Source: Streptomyces klenkii
Lineage (GTDB): Bacteria > Actinomycetota > Actinomycetes > Streptomycetales > Streptomycetaceae
Direction of reading: 5' to 3'
Length of the DNA stretch: 64,000 nucleotides
Assembly (NCBI RefSeq): GCF_003626645.1
Contig: NZ_RBAM01000001.1
Span: 806,001 to 870,000 of the forward strand
The translations under genes and the position numbers were made by a program. Within the stretch, counting starts at the first letter, position 1. Every line of letters begins with the position of its first letter. This document shows positions 26,696-35,018 of this stretch, piece by piece. Below the pieces are notes generated by a model that was not told the DNA's origin, searched no databases, and worked only from the letters and a program-made list of their open reading frames with translations.

Positions 26696-27792
26696 CTCTT
26701 CGCGGGCGAAGCGCAGGGCGGGCGGCGCCCGCCTGCGTGGATGCGCTCGCCGCACTGCTCCGCCCGCAGGGGCGGCCCGCCTACGCCGACGGCATCGCGG
26801 CCGGCGTGGCGATCGCCGGACCCCTGGTGTTCGGCGCCCGCACCGGCCACCCCGGCATCGGCGCCACGGCCGCCCTCTGCGCGGTCCTCATGGCCATGCC
26901 CCTGCCTCCCGGCGCCGGGACCGTCGAACGGGCGCGGCACCTGGCCGCCCGCGGCCTGTGGGTGACGGCAGCCGGGATCTACGTGGCCTCGGCGGGCCGT
27001 TCGGTGGCGGCGCTGGCTCCGGGCGTGGCCGCTGCCGCGTTCGCCGGGGCACTGCTGCCCCGGGTGGGTACGACGGCGGCCCTGGCCGTCGTGCTCTTCG
27101 GCATCACCGGCGAGGCCGGCGACCCGTCGCAGTGGCCCGGCGTCGTGCAGGCGGCCGGCTGCGCATGGACCGCACTCCTGCTGCTCCCGCGCCCCTCGCG
27201 CGCCCGGCCTGCCGGCGACGGGCCCGGGCAGAACCCCCGGGCGGCCCCGGACCCGGGCGGCACGACCGGCGCGGACGGTCACGGCCCCGCCCCGGCGGAC
27301 CCGCACCCCGCAGCACCGCCGCGTGCCCGTGGCCGCCCCGTCCGGCACGCGGTCCGCACGGGGATTCTGACCGGCGTGGTCACGGCGGTGACCGGCTGGC
27401 AGGGCTCCTTGTGGGGCCAGGGTCACTGGCTGGTCACCTCGCTCCTGCTCAGCCTGCGGCCGACGCGTCGAGAGACCCGTACGAAGGCCACCAAACGACT
27501 GTTCGGCAATGCCCTCGGGGGAGTGGTGGCAGCCTTGCTGCTGCTCTGCCGGCCGGGACCGGTGGCCGTCGCCGTGCTCGTCGGGATCTCCGGGACGGTG
27601 GCCTACACCTTCCGGCCCGCCAACTACGCCTACTGGTCGCTGGCTTCACCCGTCCTGCTCCTCCTGCTCAGCGATTACGACTCCCCGCTGCCTTGGTGGG
27701 CAGCCGTCGTGCGGGTGGGGATGGTGTTGTCCGGGGGAGTCGTCGCCGTACTCGCCAGCCGCTGGCTCTGGCCCGCGCAAGACGACACGTAG
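26686..27792 (+). CDS. FUSC-family membrane protein
   Basis: A 368-residue integral membrane protein made of two hydrophobic halves (about residues 30-165 and 220-362) separated by a Pro/Gly-rich hydrophilic linker. The second half has GSLWGQGHWLVTSLLLSLRPTRRETRTK and KRLFGNALGGVVAALL, the fusaric-acid-resistance/aromatic-acid exporter (FUSC/AaeB-like) signature, including the RxxxT...R-G-N-xxG motif. It starts with GTG 26686 inside the end of the MFS gene, so translation is probably coupled. Confidence 0.85.
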   Translation: MAVTLRGRSAGRAAPACVDALAALLRPQGRPAYADGIAAGVAIAGPLVFGARTGHPGIGATAALCAVLMAMPLPPGAGTVERARHLAARGLWVTAAGIYVASAGRSVAALAPGVAAAAFAGALLPRVGTTAALAVVLFGITGEAGDPSQWPGVVQAAGCAWTALLLLPRPSRARPAGDGPGQNPRAAPDPGGTTGADGHGPAPADPHPAAPPRARGRPVRHAVRTGILTGVVTAVTGWQGSLWGQGHWLVTSLLLSLRPTRRETRTKATKRLFGNALGGVVAALLLLCRPGPVAVAVLVGISGTVAYTFRPANYAYWSLASPVLLLLLSDYDSPLPWWAAVVRVGMVLSGGVVAVLASRWLWPAQDDT

Positions 27793-27853
27793 CCGCGGCG
27801 GAGGGCGATCTGGGCGCCCACGGCAGCGGTGTGGGGGAGACTCGGTCACGAGC

Positions 27854-27909
27854 GTTCTCACACGGGTGCCCTTGCACGAGTGTTCTTGCGCGAGCGCCCT
27901 TGCACGGGT
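27854..27909. repeat. 14-bp tandem repeat, four copies
   Basis: Units at 27854, 27868, 27882 and 27896 follow the pattern GYYCTYRCRCGRGY; units 2 and 4 differ at one base. A degenerate fifth unit precedes them. The array ends 17 bp before the GTG of the next MFS gene, so it lies in its leader or promoter. Confidence 0.8.
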
Positions 27910-27926
27910 GGGTCACCGGGAGAGTC

Positions 27927-29435
27927 GTGCACGCATCCAGCCCCGAACCAGCCGACGGCGCGGCACGCGCCCGCCTCGTCCTGGCCATCTCCTGCACCGG
28001 GCTGTTCCTCGTCGGCGTCGACCTCACGGCCCTCAACATCGCGCTGCCCGCGATGGAACGGGACCTGGCCGCATCGGTGACCGGTATGCAGTGGGTGCTC
28101 GACTCCTACAACCTCGTCCTGGCCTCCTTCATGCTCCTGGCCGGCTCGACCGCGGACCGGTTCGGGCACCGCAGGATCTTCCTGTGCGGATTCATGCTCT
28201 TCGGCGGCGCGTCGGCACTGTGCGCCCTGGCACCCGCGACGGAGTACCTCGTCGCCTTCCGGGCCCTGCAGGCCCTGGGCGCGGCCGCGCTCGGACCACC
28301 GTCCCTGGCACTCGTCACGCGCGCGTTCCCCGACGGCGAACGCCGCTCCCGCGCGATCGGCGTGTGGACGAGCGGATACGGGCTGGGCATGGCCCTGGGC
28401 CCGGTACTCAGCGGCGCGCTGGTCGGCAGCATCGGCTGGCGCTGGGTCTTCTGGGTCAACGTCCCGGTCTGCCTCCTCCTCGCGGCGGCGACCTGCCGCT
28501 GGGTTCCGCGCTCGCGCGCCGAGGCGCCCCGGCGCCTGGACCCGGCCGGCCAGCTGCTGGTCACGGCGTTCCTGGTCACCCTCACCTACACGGTGATCGA
28601 GGGCCCGCACCAGGGATGGGACTCGCCGGCGGTCCTCACCTGCGCGGTCACGGCCCTCGTGGCCGTGGCCGCCTTCGCGGCACGGGAGCGCCGCTGCGCC
28701 GCGCCCCTGATCGACCTGCGGTTCTTCCGCAGCTGCCCGTTCACCGGCGCGGCGGTCATCGCGCTGTGCACGTACGCGGCCTACGGCGGCTTCCTCTTCA
28801 CGAGCGCGCTGTACCTGCAGAACGTCAGAGGGCTGTCCCCGCTGCACGCGGGGCTGCTCATGCTGCCGGTGGCGGCGATGAACGCGGTGTGCGGGCCCGT
28901 GGCCGGTCACCTCGAAAGCAAGCCGGGCCCCCGCCCGCCCCTGGTCGCGGCCGGCGCGGCCATCGCCCTGAGCGGTCTGATCCTGGCGCTGTCCGCCTCC
29001 TCTACGGCCCTGGCCCCGCTGCTCGGCGGCTTCCTGCTCATCGGCATCGGCACCGGGCTGGTCCTGCCACCCGTCCTGGGGCTGGCCGTCTCCGGCATGT
29101 CACGGGCCCAGGCCGGTCTCGCCGCGGCCATCGCCCCCACCGGCGGCCGGATGGGGTACGCCCTCGGGGTCGCCGTCATCGGCGCGGTGCTGGCCGCCGG
29201 CCTGCACAACATGACCCACCCCGGCGCGGCGGCGTTCGCCCGTGCGGTCCGCCCCGCGTGGTGGATCGTCGCGGGCTGCGGGGCGATGGTGCTCCTGCTG
29301 GGCGTCCTGGTCACGACGCGCTGGGCGCAGGACACGGCGAGGCGGACGGGGCGTCTCTTCGTAGAGGGCGCCGAGGGCGCAGAGGCGGAGGACAGCGTGG
29401 CGGGGGACGGAGTGGCGGGGGACGGCGCGGCCTGA
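27927..29435 (+). CDS. DHA2-family (EmrB/QacA) MFS drug exporter, second copy
   Basis: A 502-residue paralogue of the exporter at 25097: FLVGVDLTALNIALPAME, MQWVLDSYNL, motif A-like ADRFGHRRIFL, ALGPPSLALV, motif C YGLGMALGPVLSGAL, and 14 helices with an acidic tail. The two share position-for-position segments such as RPAWWIVAGCGA near the C-terminus, so a duplication is likely. The GTG at 27927 was chosen because it opens the hydrophobic N-terminus and has GGGAGAG just upstream. A two-sided terminator follows. Confidence 0.9.
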   Translation: MHASSPEPADGAARARLVLAISCTGLFLVGVDLTALNIALPAMERDLAASVTGMQWVLDSYNLVLASFMLLAGSTADRFGHRRIFLCGFMLFGGASALCALAPATEYLVAFRALQALGAAALGPPSLALVTRAFPDGERRSRAIGVWTSGYGLGMALGPVLSGALVGSIGWRWVFWVNVPVCLLLAAATCRWVPRSRAEAPRRLDPAGQLLVTAFLVTLTYTVIEGPHQGWDSPAVLTCAVTALVAVAAFAARERRCAAPLIDLRFFRSCPFTGAAVIALCTYAAYGGFLFTSALYLQNVRGLSPLHAGLLMLPVAAMNAVCGPVAGHLESKPGPRPPLVAAGAAIALSGLILALSASSTALAPLLGGFLLIGIGTGLVLPPVLGLAVSGMSRAQAGLAAAIAPTGGRMGYALGVAVIGAVLAAGLHNMTHPGAAAFARAVRPAWWIVAGCGAMVLLLGVLVTTRWAQDTARRTGRLFVEGAEGAEAEDSVAGDGVAGDGAA

Positions 29436-29482
29436 GGTGCGGCGAAGGGCATGTCCGAGGGTGCTCTCCATCAGGCGCGAGC

Positions 29483-29517
29483 CGACCGGCCGGGGGATGG
29501 AACTCCCCGACCGGTCG
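29483..29517. terminator. Bidirectional terminator between convergent genes
   Basis: CGACCGGCCGGGGGA and TCCCCGACCGGTCG form a stem with one mismatch and one bulge, 6-nt loop, midway between the MFS stop (29435) and the minus-strand gene stop (29543). Confidence 0.75.
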
Positions 29518-29542
29518 CGGCAGTACGCCTCTCAGTGAGCGG

Positions 29543-30352
29543 TCACGCGGCGGCTCCTGCGTCTTCGCCCCCGGCGTTCTTGCGCTCGACCGCGGGCGGG
29601 GGCGTCCCGTCGTCGCCGGGTCGCGGAGCGGTCCCGCCGGTGTCCTGGTCCGGGCCGGGGGACACCGGCTCGGTGGCCTCCGCCTTGGTGGGGGAGGTGA
29701 AGACCTGCGCGTTGTGGGAGGCGCACGACTTCTTCTCGTCGTCCGTCATGGGGCGGGACTTGACGACCACGGCGTTCTTGACGCCATCGGTGTCGTTGGG
29801 GGCGGGGCTGGTGACGGTGTCCTTCCAGTACCAGTAGTAGTGACCCCAGTGCGGGTCGTCGTAGTGGGTCTGCCACATGCCCTTGACCTGGTGCATCACC
29901 TGGGCACGGGATATCCAGCCGACCTCGCCGGGCTTGACCGTCATGCCCATGCTGCCGCCGTCGGAGTGCTCGGTCTTCCAGGTGTGGCCGTACTTCGCGG
30001 TGACGCTCAGGTCGACGATGCCTGCGATCTTTCCGCCGCTCGTGATGGAGAACTCGGCCGAGTCGCTCGATCCCACGGTGTCGGACCAGTTGAGTCCCTG
30101 TGTGGCGTCCGAGGTGCTGCAGTTGTAGAGGGTGTCGGACACCTGGTGGTAGTTGCCCAGGTAGGCCTTCTGGACGACGGGGTCGTTGAACGTGCACTTG
30201 CCGACGCCGTCGGCGCAGTCCGACATGAGCCGGTCGACGGTCGGTTCGTCGGCCGCGGCGGCGGGCAGTGCAGTGGCGCCGGCCGTGATGGCCGCGGCTG
30301 CCGTGGCCAGGAGCAGGACGCGCTTGCCGCGGATGATCCGGATCTTCGACAT
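29543..30352 (-). CDS. Secreted protein, possible beta-hairpin (aerolysin-like) fold
   Basis: About 269 residues with a signal peptide (RVLLLATAAAAITAGATALPAAAA). The central region is rich in alternating Ser/Thr and hydrophobic residues (TVGSSDSAEFSITSGGKI, VDLSVTAKYGHTWK, SDGGSMGMTVKPGEVGWI), then aromatic WGHYYWYWKDT. This alternating pattern recalls aerolysin/ETX-type pore-forming domains, but I cannot confirm it. The tail is Pro/Asp/Gly-rich. ATG 30352 has AGGTGAC upstream; GTG 30361 is an alternative. It lies downstream of another secreted gene on the same strand. Confidence 0.75.
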   Translation of the reverse strand: MSKIRIIRGKRVLLLATAAAAITAGATALPAAAADEPTVDRLMSDCADGVGKCTFNDPVVQKAYLGNYHQVSDTLYNCSTSDATQGLNWSDTVGSSDSAEFSITSGGKIAGIVDLSVTAKYGHTWKTEHSDGGSMGMTVKPGEVGWISRAQVMHQVKGMWQTHYDDPHWGHYYWYWKDTVTSPAPNDTDGVKNAVVVKSRPMTDDEKKSCASHNAQVFTSPTKAEATEPVSPGPDQDTGGTAPRPGDDGTPPPAVERKNAGGEDAGAAA

Positions 30353-30406
30353 GGGTGTCACCTGTGCCTTTCTGGAGTGTGTGAGGGTGCGACGGCTTCT
30401 GAGCGT

Positions 30407-30430
30407 GGGGGTGGGAGTGGGGGTGGGGGG
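30407..30430 (+). promoter_or_regulatory. G-quadruplex-forming motif
   Basis: Four G-runs (5, 3, 5 and 6 Gs) with loops T, AGT and T on the plus strand, 55-78 bp upstream of the minus-strand secreted gene. The transcript would be C-rich, so any quadruplex would form on the non-transcribed-product strand, in the DNA template. Confidence 0.6.
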
Positions 30431-30523
30431 CTGGTGACGGCCGGGGAACCGGCCGCCGCCTGAGGACGTACGGGCGTACGGGGCGTACAGGGTGCGGCCG
30501 GTGTTCCTCCGGCCCGCGGAGAC

Positions 30524-31843
30524 TCACACATCGCTGCCCGCCAGCTTGTGTTCGTAACGCAGCGGAGGCAGTTCCCAGTCCTTGTCGAGGACGCGGGTGC
30601 CGAAGATGTCGAGCCGGGCGAAGAAGGAGCCGTTGACCTTGAGGCCTGCGTAAAGACCCCAGCTCGCGGAGGCGCCTTGCGGCGTGTTCTGCGCGGTGGC
30701 GGTCGCCTTCAGGTAGGGCTCGGCGTCGGCGGCGACGCCGACGGATCCGTAGAGCCCGACCTGGGCGTGGCTGCCCACTCCGCCCTTGGCGGTCGCCGAC
30801 CCCGTGATGAGGGCGGGCGTCGCGGTGCTGACCGGCTCGGGTCCGGACAGGGCGCTCCAGCCTTCGCCGGCGTCGTACCGGGCCCCGATCTCCAGCCGTC
30901 CGTCGGTGTGTTCCTCGGCGTCCACGGCGATTGTGCCGTCGGCCGAGACGTCGTAGAAGTAGTCGACCTTGAGGCTGAGGACGATGGGCACCGGCCCCAG
31001 CCACACCGTCTTGTCGACGTTCACCTCGGCGGCCGGGATCCGCAGAGGCTTGTGCCCGGTGGCGTAGGAGGCACTGCTCTTGGCGTGGACCTTCACTCCG
31101 TACTGGTAGTCGGCCGCCATGCCGATCCGTGCACGCGACGGCTGCACGCCGTACCAGTGCGCGCGCTCGTAGGAGAAGAGGAACTCGGGGCTGAGGTCGA
31201 GCGATGCCGACAGGGCGGATGCGTGCCCCTCGGTCGGCTCGACGCCGTCCGGGACGGGAACGTCGACATTCAGCCGAACCCCTCGGCCCTGCGGCCCGGC
31301 ACCGGCCGTGACCTTGCCGCCGGAGGTGAGCGGCTTGGCCTTCAGATCGCCGGGAGTCAGCGGAACCGTGGCGTCGACCTCGGCGTCGCCGAGCGCGTCG
31401 GCCAGCGTGGCGGGGACGGTGTCCACGGCTATCGAGCCGTCACCGTTCGCGTGCACGGCGGCCACCTTCACAAGCACACCGTGCGGCGTGTCCTGGGTCG
31501 TAGGGCCGGCGACCACGTCTCCGGCGTGCACCTGGGCGAGGTCCCCGGGGCCGTTGCCGGCCGGTGACCGGGCCGGGGCGAGGACGAGTCCGCCTGATGG
31601 CCCGCGGGCGGTCAGGCGCGCATCGCCCACCGGGACGGTCGCGACGGATCCGTCCGGCGACGGGCGCGTCACGGCCACCGCTGCCTTGTCGGCGGGGCCG
31701 TCCGTCAGCCGAAGCACGGGGGGCGCCGTGCCGCCGGCGCCGCCGTCCGCCCCGGCGGGGCCGGCCGCGAAGGAGGCGGAGGCGGGGACGACCGTGCCGA
31801 GAAGGGCCAGGGGTACGGCCACCACGTACAGAGAGAATTTCAT
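30524..31843 (-). CDS. Large secreted protein of unknown function
   Basis: A 439-residue exported protein (signal peptide MKFSLYVVAVPLALLGTV...ASA) with no transmembrane segment after it. The middle looks beta-rich (VHAGDVVAGPTT, LVKVAAVHANGDGSIAVDTV) and the C-terminal half includes HWYGVQPSRARIGMAADYQYG, GPVPIVLSLKVDYFYDVSADG and VGLYGSVGVAADAEPYLKA. It has almost no Cys. I do not recognise a family. It is probably co-oriented and possibly co-transcribed with the gene at 29543 (170-bp gap). Confidence 0.78.
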   Translation of the reverse strand: MKFSLYVVAVPLALLGTVVPASASFAAGPAGADGGAGGTAPPVLRLTDGPADKAAVAVTRPSPDGSVATVPVGDARLTARGPSGGLVLAPARSPAGNGPGDLAQVHAGDVVAGPTTQDTPHGVLVKVAAVHANGDGSIAVDTVPATLADALGDAEVDATVPLTPGDLKAKPLTSGGKVTAGAGPQGRGVRLNVDVPVPDGVEPTEGHASALSASLDLSPEFLFSYERAHWYGVQPSRARIGMAADYQYGVKVHAKSSASYATGHKPLRIPAAEVNVDKTVWLGPVPIVLSLKVDYFYDVSADGTIAVDAEEHTDGRLEIGARYDAGEGWSALSGPEPVSTATPALITGSATAKGGVGSHAQVGLYGSVGVAADAEPYLKATATAQNTPQGASASWGLYAGLKVNGSFFARLDIFGTRVLDKDWELPPLRYEHKLAGSDV

Positions 31844-32276
31844 GGCTTTCCTTGCCGGGACGAGAACAGGGGCGGATACGGGAAATGCGGAATTCTGCCG
31901 CTGTCTGGAAGGAAAACCCGGCGTGCCGTGGGGAATCAAGAAGAATTCATCGATGCCGGAATAGGAATGTTCTATCGGCGGCGGGGTGCACCGGACGGTC
32001 CGGCGGATCCGCGGCCCTGAGGACCGGGACCGGCAGGCCCCATGTGACGGACCACACCCTCCGGAGCGCATGGATCCCAGGTGAGAGGGTCCGATCGGTG
32101 GACGGGGTCTGATCGGTGGACGGGCGGGTCCACCACTCGTCGGGCCGATCGGCCGATGCCGCGTTCCGCCGGGGGTGCGTAGCGTGGAATCACGAAATCA
32201 AGCCCGTGCCGCACAAAAGAAATGCGGCGAGTGGAAGCAGACCGTGCCATTCCGTACGGGCGGAGACGGAGGAGAA
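31844..32276. other. Divergent intergenic region with an 18-bp-period repeat
   Basis: About 430 bp between the large secreted gene and the universal stress gene. GATCGGTGGACGGG occurs at 32093 and 32111 (period 18). AT-richer segments near 31870-31970 and 32190-32225 probably carry the two promoters. No gene seen. Confidence 0.45.
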
Positions 32277-32783
32277 ATGAACCGCGCCATACGCCGTGTC
32301 GTCGTCGGCGTCGATGGGTCGGCAGGCAGCCTGGTCGCCCTGCGAAAGGCGGCGAAGGAAGCCCGGCACCACCACGCCACGCTCCGCCCGGTCCTCGCCT
32401 ACTCCTCGCCCATGGGCGACTACGTCGACATGATCTGGCCTCCGGACCCCCAGACGGCCCGGAGCCTCGACCGCGCGGCGTTCCGGCAGCTCATCGACGC
32501 CTGCGAGCGCGCCCTCGGCGGCCTGCCCGGCGACCTCCGGTGCGCTCCCGCCGTCGGCCTCGGCCAGCCTGCACCCATGCTGGTGCAGGCCTCCGCCGAG
32601 GACGGGGACGTCCTCGTGGTGGGCAGCGGCTCACAAGGGGCGCTGCACCGTCTGCTGAAGGGTTCGGTGAGCCGCTACTGCCTGCGGCACTGCGACTGCC
32701 CGGTCTTGGTCGTCCCGCCCACCGACTCCACCGACTCCACCGGCCCGGACCGGCAGCCCAGCCGTGCGGCGTCGTCGATCTGA
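32277..32783 (+). CDS. Universal stress protein (UspA family)
   Basis: A single-domain 168-residue Usp. It begins IRRVVVGVDGSAGSLVALRKAAKEA and has the ATP-binding signature G-2x-G-9x-G-S in VGSGSQGALHRLLKGSVS, followed by CDCPVLVVPP. ATP-binding Usps act in stress survival in the cytoplasm. A strong GGAGGAG site lies before the ATG at 32277. The C-terminal tail has a TDSTDST mini-repeat. Confidence 0.92.
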   Translation: MNRAIRRVVVGVDGSAGSLVALRKAAKEARHHHATLRPVLAYSSPMGDYVDMIWPPDPQTARSLDRAAFRQLIDACERALGGLPGDLRCAPAVGLGQPAPMLVQASAEDGDVLVVGSGSQGALHRLLKGSVSRYCLRHCDCPVLVVPPTDSTDSTGPDRQPSRAASSI

Positions 32784-33128
32784 CGAGACAGCACCCTTCC
32801 TGCGGCCTTGCGTGGGGCTGCCCCGCCTGCACGGCCGAACGGTCTCACGGGGTCTGCCTGGCTTCGATGAACGCGGCGACCAGGCCGTGGGCCCTGGTGT
32901 TGCCGGAGCCGATCTCATACTTCGCGGGTGCCGGGTGCCGGCGTCACGTGGCCGGAATCGCGGGGGCTGTGGGGCGCATGCCGCTGTGTGGCGCGGTGGC
33001 TGGTTCTGCATTGTGGGGATGAGGGGGCGTACAACCCCTTTGGGGTGTGCAGGGTCTGTGTGGGCACGGAGACGGCCGTCCCGCGTACGCCCATCGACCG
33101 GCACCATACGACTGCTGCGGAGGACACA
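32784..33128. other. Intergenic region upstream of the SapA-like gene
   Basis: About 345 bp. A small hairpin ACCCC-TTT-GGGGT lies near 33035-33048. No convincing coding frame on either strand. Confidence 0.4.
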
Positions 33129-33581
33129 GTGAAACGTGCTGCACGTGCCCGTGTTGCGGGAGCTGCGCTGCTCGTCACCGCCACGACAGGAGCCACGCTG
33201 GTGGCGGGCAGCGGGACGTCCGTTGCCGCTCCGGTCCGCGCCGCCGCGTACAACCAGGAGTGCGGTAGCGGTTACGCGCAGGTCAACCAGATTCCGATCC
33301 CTGACCGCGGGACGGTCTTCCTGGCCTACAACAAGGCCACCGGCAAGAACTGCGTGGTGACCAAGCGGAACAGCTCGGCCGGCTCGCGACTGTGGATGGG
33401 TTCCTGGATCCAGCGCAACCAGGAACTGAAGTCGAAGCAGGAACAGTACGGCTTCTTCACCTCGTACTCGGGACCGGTCCACTTGGACGCCAAGGGCAAG
33501 TGCGTTGACTGGGGCGGCGAGATCGACGGCTACGTCGTGGCCCGCTACAAGACGAACTGCGGCACCCTGGACCAGACCTGA
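33129..33581 (+). CDS. sapA: Spore-associated protein A (SapA)-like secreted protein
   Basis: A 150-residue protein with a signal peptide and a mature part beginning AAYNQECGSGYAQVNQI. The order CGSGY, GTVFLAYNKATGKNCVV, MGSWIQRN, FTSYSGPVHLDAKGKCVDWGG and the final NCG is that of streptomycete spore-associated protein A, a small Cys-linked protein on spore surfaces of unknown biochemical role. Four Cys are conserved. The start is GTG 33129, preceded by GGAGGAC. The symbol is by family resemblance only. Confidence 0.8.
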   Translation: MKRAARARVAGAALLVTATTGATLVAGSGTSVAAPVRAAAYNQECGSGYAQVNQIPIPDRGTVFLAYNKATGKNCVVTKRNSSAGSRLWMGSWIQRNQELKSKQEQYGFFTSYSGPVHLDAKGKCVDWGGEIDGYVVARYKTNCGTLDQT

Positions 33582-34068
33582 TGGCAGGCCCGCTGACCCA
33601 CTGACCCGCGGGCCGAGACGGTGAGCGGAGCGGTGCGCAGGCGGGACGTACGGCCCCGGTCCGCCGCTCCGCTCACCGCCGGCCCGAGCTCGGGGGTGGG
33701 GACCATCGGACATCCGGCCCTGGGCGCCCGGCCCCCCAGAACCTGGCAGCCGCCCGTCACGGCCGAGTGCTGCGAAGCACCGTAATGAGGCAACCTTGAC
33801 GGGGCATCAGGGAAGACCCTGACAACCACTAGGCAGGCCGAAATCAGCCGCCAAAGCGGCCGGATCGCCCGCGCCCGCATCACCCCGCGGCAGCGTCCGC
33901 GCTGTGGGCGGCAACAGCTGCTCCTGACCGGCAGGTCGCCGTGGACACCGCACGAGGGGGTACGGAACCGGGGGAGCCGAGGAGCGGCGGTGGCCGGTTC
34001 GGCCCGTGCCGCCCGGGAATTGGCGTGCTGTACCTTCTGAACGTCCCGCCGGGCCGGGAGGCTGAGAA
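33582..34068. other. Intergenic region of ~490 bp
   Basis: Contains the inverted repeat at 33619-33678 and, before 34069, a promoter-like and ribosome-site region (GGGAGG near 34050). Reading frames here are Arg/Pro-rich and not convincing. Confidence 0.4.
33619..33678. terminator. Long inverted repeat after the SapA-like gene
   Basis: Perfect 15-bp arms (CGGTGAGCGGAGCGG at 33619-33633; complement at 33664-33678) separated by 30 bp, starting 38 bp past the stop. Probable terminator, though the loop is large. Confidence 0.6.
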
Positions 34069-34623
34069 ATGACTGAGCGCCATGCCACGACGGAGAACCC
34101 CTTCTCGTGGCGCAAGCCTGCTCCGCTCGGCTGGCCGGTCGCCTCCGACGAGATGCTCACGATCGCGGCACCTCTCCTGGCCGGCGCGAGCATCACCCTG
34201 CTGGGAGTGGCGATCGAGCAACGCGACGTGTTCCGCTGGGCGGATCCCCTGCTGCTCGCGCTCGTCCTTACGGTGATCTTCATGATCGTGGCGATGGTGT
34301 GGGGAGTCAGCGCCCGCGGGCACCTGTACTCCCGCAGCGATCTCCAGGACTGGTGGGGCCCGCTCGACATGCTCCCTCCTGAACTGAACGAAGAACTGAT
34401 CAGGGAGCAGCAGAGCCAGTTCGCGAGGTGGCTCAAAGGAATACGCCTTGCGATGCGCTGCTTCAACCTGGGCCTCGTGCTCCTGGCGGTGAGCGGCATC
34501 CTGGCGCTGGTACCGCCGGAGCACGAGGCCACGCCCCTATGGCGCTGGACCGCTGCCGGAGCCGTGGCCGCCACCGTCGTGGGTATAGGTGTCGCCAGGG
34601 TATGGCCGAGGGGCCGGAGATGA
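34069..34623 (+). CDS. Membrane protein of unknown function, four helices
   Basis: A 184-residue protein. A polar N-terminus (TERHATTENPFSWRKPAP) is followed by two helices (about 30-48 and 58-80), a central cytosolic or external segment (LYSRSDLQDWWGPLDMLPPELNEELIREQQ) and two more helices (about 128-147 and 158-178). Such proteins are common beside signalling or toxin-like genes in streptomycetes, but I do not recognise it. It is followed after 66 bp by a tiny zinc-ribbon-like gene, probably one operon. Confidence 0.78.
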   Translation: MTERHATTENPFSWRKPAPLGWPVASDEMLTIAAPLLAGASITLLGVAIEQRDVFRWADPLLLALVLTVIFMIVAMVWGVSARGHLYSRSDLQDWWGPLDMLPPELNEELIREQQSQFARWLKGIRLAMRCFNLGLVLLAVSGILALVPPEHEATPLWRWTAAGAVAATVVGIGVARVWPRGRR

Positions 34624-34689
34624 GGGAACCCCTCCCGAGCCCTCGGCAGCGACCCCGCTCGACTCGACACAACAGTAAGGAGAACAGCG

Positions 34690-34848
34690 ATGCCAAGCGC
34701 GCCTTCCCGGCAGTGTCCTCTGTGCGGCGCCGCTCACGGTGAAAGGTCGGACCACTATCCCGGCTGCCCCCTGAAGGAGAAGGGCATCCCGTTCGCGGAT
34801 GCGGTCAAGATGACGCAGGAGGAAGCCGAGGAGCTGCTGAACCAGTAG
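34690..34848 (+). CDS. Short zinc-ribbon-like protein (52 residues)
   Basis: A small frame starting MPSAPSRQCPLCGAAHGE, with a CPLC knuckle, His residues (AAHGE, SDHYPGC) and a third Cys, then an acidic amphipathic helix (AVKMTQEEAEELLNQ). A C-x2-C...H...C arrangement could hold one zinc ion. The ATG is preceded by a clear AAGGAG at 6-7 nt. Its size hides it from ordinary length cut-offs. It lies directly downstream of the four-helix membrane protein and may be its partner; the function is unknown. Confidence 0.7.
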   Translation: MPSAPSRQCPLCGAAHGERSDHYPGCPLKEKGIPFADAVKMTQEEAEELLNQ

Positions 34849-35018
34849 TTGCCGACGCGGTCTGACCGCCTCAGCGCTGCGGACGGCCGGCGTGAGCGCG
34901 TCAGTGCAGCCCTTCCAGGAAGTGGCCGGCGCGGGCGGATCCGTCCATTGCGCTGGTGCAAGTGCTGCGCGGTCCGTCCGCGCGTCGGGGCGGCGGTTCG
35001 GGAGAATCCCTGACCGTC

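Noticed and set aside
27509..29434. Long plus-strand frame through the FUSC and second MFS genes
   Set aside because: Arg/Pro/Gly-rich product with no motif, offset from two well-supported transporters.
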